Positions 31,601-42,258 of a stretch of DNA of 64,000 nt are shown here, piece after piece. The stretch is from Microglena sp. YARC (lineage: Eukaryota > Chlorophyta > Chlorophyceae > Chlamydomonadales > Chlamydomonadaceae), in NCBI GenBank assembly GCA_022414725.1, contig CM039462.1, positions 94,417,457 to 94,481,456 of the forward strand, written 5' to 3'. Below the pieces are notes generated by a model. It saw only the letters and a program-made list of their open reading frames with translations, had not been told where the DNA came from and made no database searches. The position numbers and the translations under genes were made by a program. The first letter of the stretch is position 1; each line of letters starts with the position of its first letter.

Positions 31601-34600
31601 TGGATCCATGAGCAGCTTGCAGACATCTGCGTGACCTGCCTTGGCAGCCACAATGCCCAACTGTAGCTAGAGTTCGCCAGGGCCCTGAACTCAAGTCCAG
31701 CCACCGCTGGATCCATCAGCAGCTTGCAGACATCTGAGTGACCTGCCTTGGCCGCCCCACAAGGCCCTGCTGTCCGCTAGAGTTCGCCCGGGCCCTATAC
31801 TCAATTCCAGCCACCTCTGGATCCATCAGCAGCTTGCAGACATCTGCGTGACCTTCATTTGCAGCCACCCACAAGGCCCTGCTAGAGTTTGCCAGGGCCC
31901 TATACTCAAGTCCAGCCACCTCTGGATCCATGAGCAGCTTGCAGACATCTGCGTGACCTTTCGTTGCAGCCGCCCACAAGGCCCAGCTGTTGACAGAGTT
32001 CGCCTGGGCCCTGAACTCAATTCCAGCCACCGCTGGATCCATGAGCAGCTTGCAGACATATGCGTGACCTTCCTTTGCAGCCTCACGCAAGGTCCAGCTG
32101 TCTCTAGAGTTCGCCAGGGCTCTGTACTCAAGTCCAGCCACCTCTGGATCCATGAGCAGCTTGCAGACATCTGCGTGACGTGCCTGTGCAGCCACCCACA
32201 AGGCCCTGCTGTCGTTAGAGTTCGCCAGAGCTCTGAACTCAATTCCAGCCACCGCTGGATCCATCAGCAGCTTGCAGACATCTGCGTGATCTTCCTTTGC
32301 AGCCTCACACAATGCCCAGCTGTTGCTAGTGTTCGCAAGGGCCCTGAACTCAATTCCAGCCACCGCTGGATCCATCAGCAGCTTGCAGACATCTGCGTGA
32401 CCTTTATAGGCAGCCTCACGCAAGGCCCAGCTGTCGCCAGAGTTCGCCCTGGCCCTGAACTCAAGTCCAGCCACCGCTGGATCCATGAGCAGCTTGCAGA
32501 CATCTGCGTGACCTTCTTCATAGGCAGCCGCCCCAATGCCCTGCTGTTTCTAGAGTTTGCCAGGGCTCTGAACTCAATTCCAGCCACCTCTGGATCCATC
32601 AGCAGCTTGCAGACATCTGCGTGACCTGCCTTGGCAGCCGCCCACAAGACCCAGCTGTCGCTAGTGTTCGCCCGGACCCTATACTCAATTCCAGCCACCT
32701 CTGGATCCATGAGCAGCTTGCAGACATCTGCGTGACCTGCCTTGGCAGCCAGCCACAATGCCCAACTGTAGCTAGAGTTCGCCAGGGCCCTGAACTCAAG
32801 TCCAGCCACCGCTGGATCCATCAGCAGCTTGCAGACATCTGAGTGACCTGCCTTGGCCGCCGCCCACAAGGCCCTGCTGTCGCTAGAGTTCGCCCTGGCC
32901 CTATACTCAATTCCAGCCACCTCTGGATCCATCAGCAGCTTGCAGACATCTGCGTGACCTTCATTTGCAGCCACCCACAAGGCCCTGCTAGAGTTTGCCA
33001 GGGCCCTATACTCAAGTCCAGCCACCTCTGGATCCATGAGCAGCTTGCAAACATCTGGGTGACCTTCCGCGGCAGCTGCCCACAAGGCCCTGCTGTCGTT
33101 AGAGTTCGACCTGGCCCTATACTCAAGTCCAGCCACCTCTGGATCCATGAGCAGCTTGCAGACATCTGCGTGACCTTTCGTTGCAGCCGCCCACAAGGCC
33201 CAGCTGTTGACAGAGTTCGCCTGGGCCCTGAACTCAATTCCAGCCACCGCTGGATCCATGAGCAGCTTGCAGACATATGCGTGACCTTCCTTTGCAGCCT
33301 CACGCAAGGTCCAGCTGTCTCTAGAGTTCGCCAGGGCTCTGTACTCAAGTCCAGCCACCTCTGGATCCATGAGCAGCTTGCAGACATCTGCGTGACGTGC
33401 CTGTGCAGCCACCCACAAGGCCCTGCTGTCGTTAGAGTTCGCCAGAGCTCTGAACTCAATTCCAGCCACCGCTGGATCCATCAGCAGCTTGCAGACATCT
33501 GCGTGATCTTCCTTTGCAGCCTCACACAATGCCCAGCTGTTGCTAGTGTTCGCAAGGGCCCTGAACTCAATTCCAGCCACCGCTGGATCCATCAGCAGCT
33601 TGCAGACATCTGCGTGACCTTTATAGGCAGCCTCACGCAAGGCCCAGCTGTCGCCAGAGTTCCCCTGGCCCTGAACTCAAGTCCACCACCGCTGGATCCA
33701 TGAGCAGCTTGCAGACATCTGCGTGACCTTCATAGGCAGCCGCCCCCAATGCCCTGCTGTTTCTAGAGTTTGCCAGGGCTCTGAACTCAATTCCAGCCAC
33801 CTCTGGATCCATCAGCAGCTTGCAGACATCTGCGTGACCTGCCTTGGCAGCCGCCCACAAGACCCAGCTGTCGCTAGTGTTCGCCCGGACCCTATACTCA
33901 ATTCCAGCCACCTCTGGATCCATGAGCAGCTTGCAGACATCTGCGTGACCTGCCTTGGCAGCCAGCCACAATGCCCAACTGTAGCTAGAGTTCGCCAGGG
34001 CCCTGAACTCAAGTCCAGCCACCGCTAGATCCATCAGCAGCTTGACATCTGAGTGACCTGCCTTGGCCGCCGCCCACAAGGCCCTGCTGTCGCTAGAGTT
34101 CGCCCTGGCCCTATACTCAATTCTAGCCACCTCTGGATCCATCAGCAGCTTGCAGACATCTGCGTGACCTTCATTGGCAGCCGCCCACAAGGCCCTGTTG
34201 TCGCTAGAGTTCGCCACGGCCCTGTACTCAAGTCCAGCCACATCTGGATCCATCAGCAGCTTGCGGACATCTGCGTGACCTTCCTTTGCAGCCTCACGCA
34301 AGGCCCAGCTGCCGCTAGAGTTCGCCCGGGCCCTGAACTCAATTCCAGCCACCGCTGGATCCATCAGCAGCTTGCAGACATCTGCGTGACCTGCCTTGGC
34401 AGCCAGCCACAATGCCCAGCTGTCGATAGAGTTCGCCCTGGCCCTGAACTGAACTCCAGCCACTCTGGATCCATTCAGCAGCTTGCAGACATCTGCGTGA
34501 CCTTCCTTGGTAGCCACCCACAATGCCCAACTGTCGCTAGAGTTCGCCCTGGCCCTATACTCAAGTCCAGCCACCGCTGGATCCATCAGCAGCTTGCAGT

Positions 34601-35148
34601 CATCTGCGTGACCTTCCTTTGCAGCCGATCCCAAGGCCCGGCTGTAGCTAGAGTTCGCCCGGGCCCTGAACTCAAGTCCAGCCACCTCTGGATCCATCAG
34701 CAGATTGCATACATCTGCGTGACTTCCGCGGCAGCCCACCCCCAAGGGCCCTGCTGTCGCTAGAGTTCGCCACGGCTCTGAACTCAAGTCCAGCCACCTC
34801 TGGATCCATCAGCAGCTTGCAGACATCTGCGTGACCTTCCTTGGCAGCCACATAGAGAAGCTTGTTTTCATTTTGGCTCGCCCTCAATTGTAGGGCCCCC
34901 TTAACCTGTACAAGAGAATTGGACACCAAGCATACTGCTAGAAGGTCGGCGCGCCCTCCTTTCGCCATCATCTCTCCAACTCGCTGTGGTGGTTGGATCA
35001 GTCCGGTAAGGGGCCATCCAGAAAATCTGTTGTGCAGAGTTTTACACACTAATACAATCTTGGGGTTGGAAGAGAATAGGGCAATACGATCAAGAATGTC
35101 ATGGGGAAACGTTAGGAATGGAAACGATGATCGCGTGTGCGATTGCAT
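28667..35148 (-). pseudogene. F-box/ankyrin-repeat gene 2, main part, greatly expanded
   Basis: ATG 35148 starts the same F-box head as gene 1 (FPHDILDRIALFSSNPKIV), followed by roughly 55 ankyrin repeats of 37 residues over 6.1 kb; the remaining repeats lie beyond the transposon at 19391-18772. Blocks of about ten repeats recur almost unchanged at about 1.1-1.2-kb spacing (landmark CCTTTATAGGCAGCCTCACG at about 31,307, 32,401 and 33,619). Frames break at about 34,740, 34,470, 33,660, 32,520, 31,770, 31,650, 30,880 and 30,400-30,650. The original reading frame would have encoded more than 2,000 residues; several breaks may be assembly errors in near-identical repeats. Confidence 0.75.
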
Positions 35149-35376
35149 GTTCGATGTACATGCATGCAAGCGCACAGGATGGTATAAATAAAATCAGACT
35201 AGAAGCGTTGACAATTTTATGCACAGGATGGTATAAATAAATAATGAGTTGGGTTAAACCCTATAAACCCTATAAACCCTGGGTTGCACTTGCCTGGCAT
35301 GCAAGCGGCAAGCGGCAAGCGAAACTTGCCTGGCATGCAAGCGGCACTTGCCTGGCGGTATCTGCAAGCGGTATAG

Positions 35377-35548
35377 AATGGGTGTTCCTGCCTCCCGGCG
35401 ATTTTTTTGAATTTTCAAAGCAGAAGTTAGAGCCGTACGAACGACTCACTCACTCGCCAACCAGAGATTTAGTTCTCCGCGGAATTGCGATTCCGACCAG
35501 ACCAGGCTCCGAAACCAGTCCAAATACCTCCGGGAGGCAGGAACAAAT
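35377..35548. mobile_element. MITE remnant, unit 3
   Basis: AATGGGTGTTCCTGC left end and the shared eroded right end (AGGAACAAATG). Confidence 0.65.
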
Positions 35549-35589
35549 GTACTGGTGCAAATTGTCTTTCTTACATTAAGGAATTCAAG

Positions 35590-35860
35590 TTTCATCAAGT
35601 TTTGTAACCGATCTTGTCAATACAACAGATATTGTCTTCAGGAGATTGACACAAAACATTCAAGGACACAGAAGTTACATCTTCAAAGTAGCCTGAAAAG
35701 TCAAAGTGCTGGCTCACATCGTGCGCATCAATAATCATTTTCAAAGCGTTCCTGCCTCATAATCAAATATTTCTGCTACATCTGGAATTATTATTTTCGC
35801 TTGAGCAAACTGAACACATTGCTGAAAAGTTTGAGGAGAGTGGATAAATACTTGCTCTAC
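35590..35860 (-). pseudogene. IDAHDVS module remnant, unit 3
   Basis: The bases match the unit 1 module, with a deletion of the GGGCACACGCAGC stretch and stops. Confidence 0.4.
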
Positions 35861-35898
35861 GGTGGCAAGAAAGAAACGTGTCTTGCCTAACACAAGAC

Positions 35899-37062
35899 CT
35901 AGCTGCTGTCGAGATTCACAATGGCCCTGTACTCGGGGCCAGCCGCCTCTGGATCCATCAAAAGCAAGCAGACATCGGCGTGACCAGCCTTCGCAGGCCT
36001 CAACGCAAGGCCCAGCTTGTTGACAGAGTTCGCCCGGGCCCTGACCTCAAGTCCAGCCACTGCTGTATCCATCAGCAGCTTGCAGACATCTGCGTGACCT
36101 GCCTTTGCGGCCGCCCACAAGGCCTTGCTGTTGACAGAGTTCGCCCGGGCCCTATACTTGAGTCCAGCCACTGCTGGATCCATCAGCAGCTTGCAGACAT
36201 CTGCGTGACCTTCCTTGGCAGCCCACCACAAGGCCCTGCTGTCGCTAGAGTTCGCCCTGGCCCTGAACTTGAGTCCAGCCACCTCTGGATCCATCAGCAG
36301 CTTGCAGACATCTGCGTGACCTTCCGCGGCAGCCCACCACAAGGCACAGCTGTCGCCAGAGTTCGCCCTGGCCCTATACTCAAGTCCAGCCACATTTGGA
36401 TCCATCAGCAGCTTGCAGACATCTGCGTGACCGTCCTTCGCAGCCGCCCACAAGGCCCTGCTGGCGGTAGAGTTCGCCCTGAACTCAAGTCCAGCCACCT
36501 CTGGATCCATGAGCAGCTTGCAGACATCTGCGTGACCTGCATTGGCCGCCACCCACAATGCCCAGCTGACTCTAGAGTTCGCCCTGGCCCTGAACTCAAG
36601 TCCAGCCACATTTGGATCCATCAGCAGCTTGCAGACATCTGCGTGACCTTCTTTGGCAGCCGCCCCCAAGGCCTTGCTGTCGCTAGAGTTCGCCAGGGCC
36701 CTAAACTCAAGTCCAGCCACCTCTGGATCCATCAGCAGCTTGCAGACATCTGCGTGACCTTCCTTGGCAGCCACATAGAGAAGCTTGTTTTAATTTTGGT
36801 TCGCCCTCAATTGTAGGGCCCCCTAAACCTGTACAAGAGGATTGGACACCAAGCATACTGCTAGAAGATCGGTGCGCCCCCCTTTCGCCATCATCTCTCC
36901 AACTCGCTGTGGTGGTTGGATCAGTCCGGTAAGGGGCCATCCAGAAAATCTGTTGTGCAGAGTTGTACACACTAATACAATCTTGGGGTTGGAAGAGAAT
37001 AGGGCAATACGATCAAGAATGTCATGGGGAAACGTTAGGAATGATCGCGTGTGTGAATGCAT
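35899..37062 (-). pseudogene. F-box/ankyrin-repeat gene 3, nonsense mutations in the head
   Basis: ATG 37062 (MHSHTRS) starts the F-box head. A conserved Lys codon (AAG) has become TAG at 36823-36825, and a Glu codon has become TAA about 12 codons later. No frame is lost, and eight ankyrin repeats follow. The terminal codons also differ (stop at LDSS, 35899). The losses are substitutions, not homopolymer indels, so this copy is a true pseudogene unless a downstream start is used. Confidence 0.8.
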
Positions 37063-37283
37063 TTCGATGAACATGTGTGTACATGCATGCAAGCGCACAA
37101 GATGGTATAAATAAATACTGAGTTGGGATAAACCCTATAAACCCTTGGTTGCACTTGCCTGGCATGCAAGCGGTAAGCGGCAAGCGGCACTTGCCTGGCA
37201 TGCATGCGGTAAGCGGCAAGCGGCACTTGCCTGGCATGCAAGCGGTAAGCGGCACTTGCCTGGTGTATCTGCAAGCGGTACAG

Positions 37284-37452
37284 AATGGGTTTTTCTGCCT
37301 CCCGGCGATTTTTTTGAATTTTTAAAGCAGAAGTTAGAGCCGTACGAACGACTCACTGGCCAACCAGAGATTTAGCTCTCTGCGGAATTGCGATTCCGAC
37401 CAGACCAGGCTCCGAAACCAGTCAAAATCCCTCCGGGAGGGAGGAACAAATG
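37284..37452. mobile_element. MITE remnant, unit 4
   Basis: Altered left end (AATGGGTTTTTCTGCC) and eroded right end, same internal sequence as units 1-3. Confidence 0.6.
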
Positions 37453-37499
37453 TACAGGCGCAAATTGTCTTTCTTTCTTACATGAAGGAATTCAAGTTT

Positions 37500-37760
37500 C
37501 ATCAAGTTTTGTAACCGATCTTGTCAATTCAGGAGATTGACACAAAACATTCAAGGACTGTAAAGACACAGAAGTTACATCTTCAAAGTAGCCTGAAAAG
37601 TCAAAGTGCTGGCTCACATCGTGCGCATCAATAATCATTTTCAAAGAGTTCCTGCCTCATAATCAAATATTTATGCTACATCTGGAATTATTGGGCACAC
37701 GCAGCGATATTTTCGCTTGAGCAAACTGAACACATTGCTGAAAAGTTTGAGGAGAGTGGA
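37500..37760 (-). pseudogene. IDAHDVS module remnant, unit 4
   Basis: Close to the unit 1 module but interrupted by stops; it lies downstream of ankyrin gene 4. Confidence 0.4.
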
Positions 37761-37835
37761 TAAATACTTGCTCTACGGTGGCAAGAAACGGTTCTTGCCT
37801 AATACAAGACCCAGCTGCTGTCAAGTTTCACAATG

Positions 37836-38001
37836 AATGGGCGTTCCTGCCTCCCGGCCGATTTTGACAGGCTGCGAAACTTGGTATGGAGCGGAATTGT
37901 GATTCATTGGTGCTGATGTCTCAAGGTAGCGAGTCGTTCAGGAGGCTCTAAATCCTGATTATAAATTTAAAAAAATCGGCCGTGAGGCAGGAACGCCCAT
38001 T
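37836..38001. mobile_element. Intact 166-bp MITE with 4-bp target duplication
   Basis: Perfect inverted ends (AATGGGCGTTCCTGC... / ...GCAGGAACGCCCATT), flanked by AATG at 37832-37835 and 38002-38005. Sister loci show the empty site (CACAATGGCCCTGTACTCG) with a single AATG. It sits in the last codons of ankyrin gene 4 and supplies that gene's stop. Confidence 0.9.
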
Positions 38002-39156
38002 AATGGCCCTGTACTCGGGGCCAGCCGCCTCTGGATCCATCAGCAGCTTGCAGACATCTGCGTGACCTTCCTTTGCAGCCTCACGCAAGGCCCAGCTGTG
38101 CGTAGAGTTCGCCTGGGCCCTGAACTCAATTTCAGCCACCGCTGGATCCATCAGTAGCTTGCAGACATCTGCGTGACCTTCCTTTGCAGCCACCCACAAG
38201 GCCCTGCTGTTGATATGATTCGCCCTGGCCCTGTACTTGAGTCCAGCCACTGCTGGATCCATCAGCAGCTTGCAGACATCTGCGTGGCCTTCTTTGGCAG
38301 CTGCCCACAAGGCCCAGCTGTCGCTAGAGTTCGCCCGGGCCCTGTACTTGAGTCCAGCCACTGCTGGATCCATCAGCAGCTTGCAGACATCTGCGTGGCC
38401 TGCATTGGCCGCCGCCCCCAAGGCCCTGCTGTTGGTATTGTTAGCCCGGGTCCTGTACTTGAGTCCAGCCACCTCTGGATCCATGAGCAGCTTGCAGACA
38501 TCTGCGTGACCGGCCTTGGCAGCCGTCCACAAGGCCCGGCTGTCGCTAGAGTTCGCCCGGGCCCTGAACTCAAGTCCAGCCACCTCTGGATCCATCAGCA
38601 GCTTGCAGACATCTGCGTGACCTTCCTTTGCAGCCGCCCACAAGGCCCGGCTGTCGCTAGAGTTCGCCCGGGCCCTGAACTCAAGTCCAGCCACCTCTGG
38701 ATCCATCAGCAGCTTGCAGACATCTGCGTGACCTTCCTTTGCAGCCGCCCACAAGGCGCTGCTGTCGTTAGAGTTCGCCAGGGCCCTGAACTCAATTCCA
38801 GCCATCTCTGGATCCATCAGCAGCTTGCAGACATCTGCGTGACCTTCCTTGGCAGCCACATAGAGAAGCTTGTTTTCATTTTGGTTCGCCCTCAATTGTA
38901 GGGCCCCCTTAACCTGTACAAGAGGATTGGACACCAAGCATACTGCTAGAAGGTCGGCGCGCCCCCCTTTCGCCATCATCTCTCCAACTCGCTGTGGTGG
39001 TGGGATCAATCCGGAAAGGGGCCATCCCGAAAATCTTTTGTGCAGAGTTTTACACACTAATACAATCTTGGGGTTGGAAGAGAATAGGGCAATACGATCA
39101 AGAATGTCATAGGGACACGTTAGTAGTGGAAACGATGATCGCGTGTGCGAATGCAT
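37948..39156 (-). CDS. F-box/ankyrin-repeat protein 4 (intact)
   Basis: This 402-residue protein is the only undamaged member. ATG 39156 is preceded in frame by TAG. The F-box head (LTCPYDILDRIALFSSNPK) spans about residues 10-50, and a second conserved region ends RANQNENKLLYVAAKEG. Eight 37-residue ankyrin repeats fill residues about 100-385. The normal tail, VNLDSSWVLPP, is replaced by NGRSCLTADFFKFIIRI, which is read from the inserted MITE. The head probably binds Skp1-like adaptors and the repeats a target; this is inferred from family behaviour. The minus-strand upstream region has a TTTATTTATA box and the CCCTATAAA microsatellite. Confidence 0.85.
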   Translation of the reverse strand: MHSHTRSSFPLLTCPYDILDRIALFSSNPKIVLVCKTLHKRFSGWPLSGLIPPPQRVGEMMAKGGRADLLAVCLVSNPLVQVKGALQLRANQNENKLLYVAAKEGHADVCKLLMDPEMAGIEFRALANSNDSSALWAAAKEGHADVCKLLMDPEVAGLEFRARANSSDSRALWAAAKEGHADVCKLLMDPEVAGLEFRARANSSDSRALWTAAKAGHADVCKLLMDPEVAGLKYRTRANNTNSRALGAAANAGHADVCKLLMDPAVAGLKYRARANSSDSWALWAAAKEGHADVCKLLMDPAVAGLKYRARANHINSRALWVAAKEGHADVCKLLMDPAVAEIEFRAQANSTHSWALREAAKEGHADVCKLLMDPEAAGPEYRAINGRSCLTADFFKFIIRI

Positions 39157-39325
39157 GTTCTATGAACATGTGTGTACATGCATGCAAGCGCACAGGATGG
39201 TATAAATAAATAATGAGTTGGGATAAACCCTATAAACCCTATAAACCCTATAAACCCTTGGTTGCACTTGCCTGACATGCAAGCGGCAAGCGGCACTTGC
39301 CTGGCGGTATCTGCAAGCGGTACAG

Positions 39326-39493
39326 AATGGGTGTTCCTGCCTCCCGGCGATTTTTTTGAATTTTCAAAGCAGAAGTTAAAGCCGTACAAACGACTCACTC
39401 GCCAAACAGAGATTTAGCTCTCCGCGGAATTGTGATTCCGACCAGACCAGGCTCCGAAACCAGTCAAAATCCCTCCGGGAGGCAGGAACAAAT
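39326..39493. mobile_element. MITE remnant, unit 5
   Basis: AATGGGTGTTCCTGC left end with the shared eroded right end. Confidence 0.65.
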
Positions 39494-39539
39494 GTACTGG
39501 TGCAAATTGTCTTTCTTTCTTACATGAAGGAATTCAAGT

Positions 39540-39800
39540 TTCATCAAGTTTTGTAACCGATCTTGTCAATACAACAGATATTGTCTTCAGGAGATTGACA
39601 CAAAACATTCAAGGACTGTAAAGACATAGAAGTTACATCTTCAAAGTAGCCTGAAAAGTCAAAGTGCTGGCTCACATCGTGTGCATCAATAATCATTTTC
39701 AAAGAGTTCTTGCCTCATAATCAAATATTTCTGCTACATCTGGAATTATTGGGCACACGCAGCGATATTTTCGCTTGAGCAAACTGAACACATTGCTGAA
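39540..39800 (-). pseudogene. IDAHDVS module remnant, unit 5
   Basis: Homologous to the unit 1 module with frame damage. Confidence 0.4.
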
Positions 39801-39830
39801 AAGTTTGAGGAGAGTGGATAAATACTTGCT

Positions 39831-41455
39831 CTACGGTGGCAAGACCCAGCTGCTGTCAAGATTCACAATGGCCCTGTACTCGGGGCCAGCCGCCTCTGGA
39901 TCCATCAGCAGCTTGCAGACATCTGCGTGACCTGCCTTTGCAGCCGCCCCCAAGGCCCTGCTGTTGACAAAGTTCGCCCGGGCCTTGAACTCAAGTCCAG
40001 CTGGATCCCATGAGCAGCTTGCAGACATCTGAGTGACCTACCTTGGCAGCCGCCCACAAGGCCCTGCTGTCGCTAGAGTTCGCCAGGGCCCTGAACTCAA
40101 TTCCAGCCACCTCTGGATCCATCAGCAGCTTGCAGACATCTGCGTGACCTGCCTTGGCAGCCGCCCACAAGGCCATGCAGTCGCTAGAGTTTTCCAGGGC
40201 CCTGAACTCAAGTCCAGCCACCGCTGGATCCATCAGCAGCTTGCAGACATCTTCATGACCTGCCTTAGCAGCCGCCCACAAGGCCCTGCTGTCTCTAGAG
40301 TTCGCCCTGGCCCTGAACTCAATTCCAGCCACCTCTGGATCCATCAGCAGCTTGCAGACATCTGCGTGACCTGCCTTGGCAGACGCCCCCAAGGCCCTGC
40401 TGTTGATATTGTTCGCCCTGGCACCGAACTCAAGTCCGGCCACCGCTGGATCCATCAACATCTTGCAGACATCTGCGTGACCTTCCTTGGCAGCCGCCCA
40501 CAAGGCCCAGCTGTTGACAGAGTTCGCCCGGGCCCTGAACTCAAGTCCAGCCACCTCTGGATCCATGAGCAGCTTGCAGACATCTGAGTGACCTGCCTTG
40601 GCAGCCGCCCCCAAGGCCCTGCTGTTGATGGTTCGCCCTGGCCCTGTACTCAATTCCAGCCACCTCTGGATCCATGAGCAGCTTGCAGACATCTGCGTGA
40701 CCTTTCGTTGCAGCCGCCCACAAGGCCCAGCTGTTGACAGAGTTCGCCTGGGCCCTGAACTCAATTCCAGCCACCGCTGGATCCATGAGCAGCTTGCAGA
40801 CATCTGCGCGACCTTCCTTTGCAGCCTCACGCAAGGTCCAGCTGTCTCTAGAGTTCGCCAGGGCCCTGTACTCAAGTCCAGCCACCTCTGGATCCATCAG
40901 CAGCTTGCAGACATCTGCGTGACCTGCCTGTGCAGCCACCCACAAGGCCCTGCTTTCGCTAGAGTTCGCCAGGGCTCTGAACTCAATTCCAGCCACCTCT
41001 GGATCCATCAGCAGCTTGCAGATATCTGCGTGACCTGCCGTGGCAGCCGCCCACAATGCCCAGCTGTCTCTAGAGTTCGCCACGGCCCTGAACTCAAGTC
41101 CAGCCACCGCTGGATCCGTCAGCAGCTTGCAGACATCTGCGTGACCCGCCTTGGCAGCCACATAGAGAAGCTTGTTTTCATTTTGGTTCGCCCTCAATTG
41201 TAGGGCCCCCTTAACCTGTACAAGAGGATTGGACACCAAGCATACTGCTAGAAGGTCGGCGCGCCCCCCTTTCGCCATCATCTCTCCAACTCGCTGCGGT
41301 GGTTGGATCAGTCCGGTAAGGGGCCATCCAAAAAATCTGTTGTGCAAAGTTGTACACACTAATACAATCTTGGGGTTGGAAGAGAATAGGGCAATACGAT
41401 CAAGAATGTCATGGGGAAACGTTAGGAATAACGATGATCGCGTGTGCGAATGCAT
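39831..41455 (-). pseudogene. F-box/ankyrin-repeat gene 5, frameshifted
   Basis: ATG 41455 (MHSHTRSSLFLTFPHDILD) begins the F-box head, followed by about 12 ankyrin repeats and the standard tail (LDSSWVLPP, stop 39831). Two indels break it. One is near 40,625, where the repeat is short by several bases at GTTGATGGTTCGCC. The other is near 40,005, with GGATCCCATGAG instead of GGATCCATGAG. The same extra-C change occurs in gene 2 near 18,955, so it is inherited or a recurrent error at CCC. Confidence 0.75.
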
Positions 41456-41589
41456 GTTTAATGAACAAGTGTGTACATGCATGCAAGCGCACAGGATGGT
41501 ATAAATAAATAATGAGTTGGGATAAACCCTATAAACCCTTGGTTGCACTTGCCTGGCGGTAGCTGTAGCGGTATCTGCAAGCGGTACAG

Positions 41590-41897
41590 AATGGGATTAC
41601 GGCGGATTTTTTGAATTTTCTACTCTACTGAATTTAGAGCCTCATGAACGACTTGTACAGGTGGTTTCAAGATGGCTTTCGAAGCTCAACACTCATCTTC
41701 GATCGCTTCAACACGAAGATAGTTTTCCGGTCTCCACACAAGCGATGATCGCACGAAGCAAAGAATTCACGATGCACAAGTTGACTCCAGAAACTGAGAA
41801 GGACCCTCCGTCATCTCCGATATTACCAGGTATGAAGTGATCCGTACAGACTGAGGGAGAAGGGATCACAGGAGCCAGAACGTCTCCTAAACGAGAT
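41590..41897 (-). pseudogene. Chimeric scrap: coiled-coil gene tail plus RPB3 N-terminus
   Basis: Bases 41,600-41,710 match the 3' end of the coiled-coil gene at 43,943-44,035 (phrase AAGATGGCTTTCGAAGC). They are joined directly to a copy of the RPB3 5' region (15,840-15,990; phrase GAAGGGATCACAGGAGCCAG). Neither piece can be expressed as the original protein. It replaces the MITE that heads the other locus units. Confidence 0.7.
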
Positions 41898-42029
41898 TTA
41901 GCTCTCCGCGGAATTGCGATTCCGACCAGACCAGGCTCCGAAACCAGTCAAAATCCCTCCGGGAGGCAGGAACAAATGTACTGGTGCAAATTGTCTTTCT
42001 TTCTTACATGAAGGAATTCAAGTTTCATC

Positions 42030-42215
42030 AAGTTTTGTAACCGATCTTGTCAATACAACAGATATTGTCTTCAGGAGATTGACACAAAACATAATCATTT
42101 TCAAAGAATTCCTGCCTCATAATCAAATATTTCTGCTACATCTGGAATTATTGGGCACACGCAGCTATATTTTCGCTTGAGCAAACTGAACACATTTCTG
42201 AAAAGTTTGAGGAGA
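42030..42215 (-). pseudogene. IDAHDVS module remnant, unit 6
   Basis: Shortened copy: about 60 bases encoding the IDAHDVS core are deleted between AAACA and TAATCATTTTC near 42,090. Confidence 0.4.
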
Positions 42216-42258
42216 GTGGATAAATACTTGCTCTACGGTGGCAAGAAACGTGTCTTGC

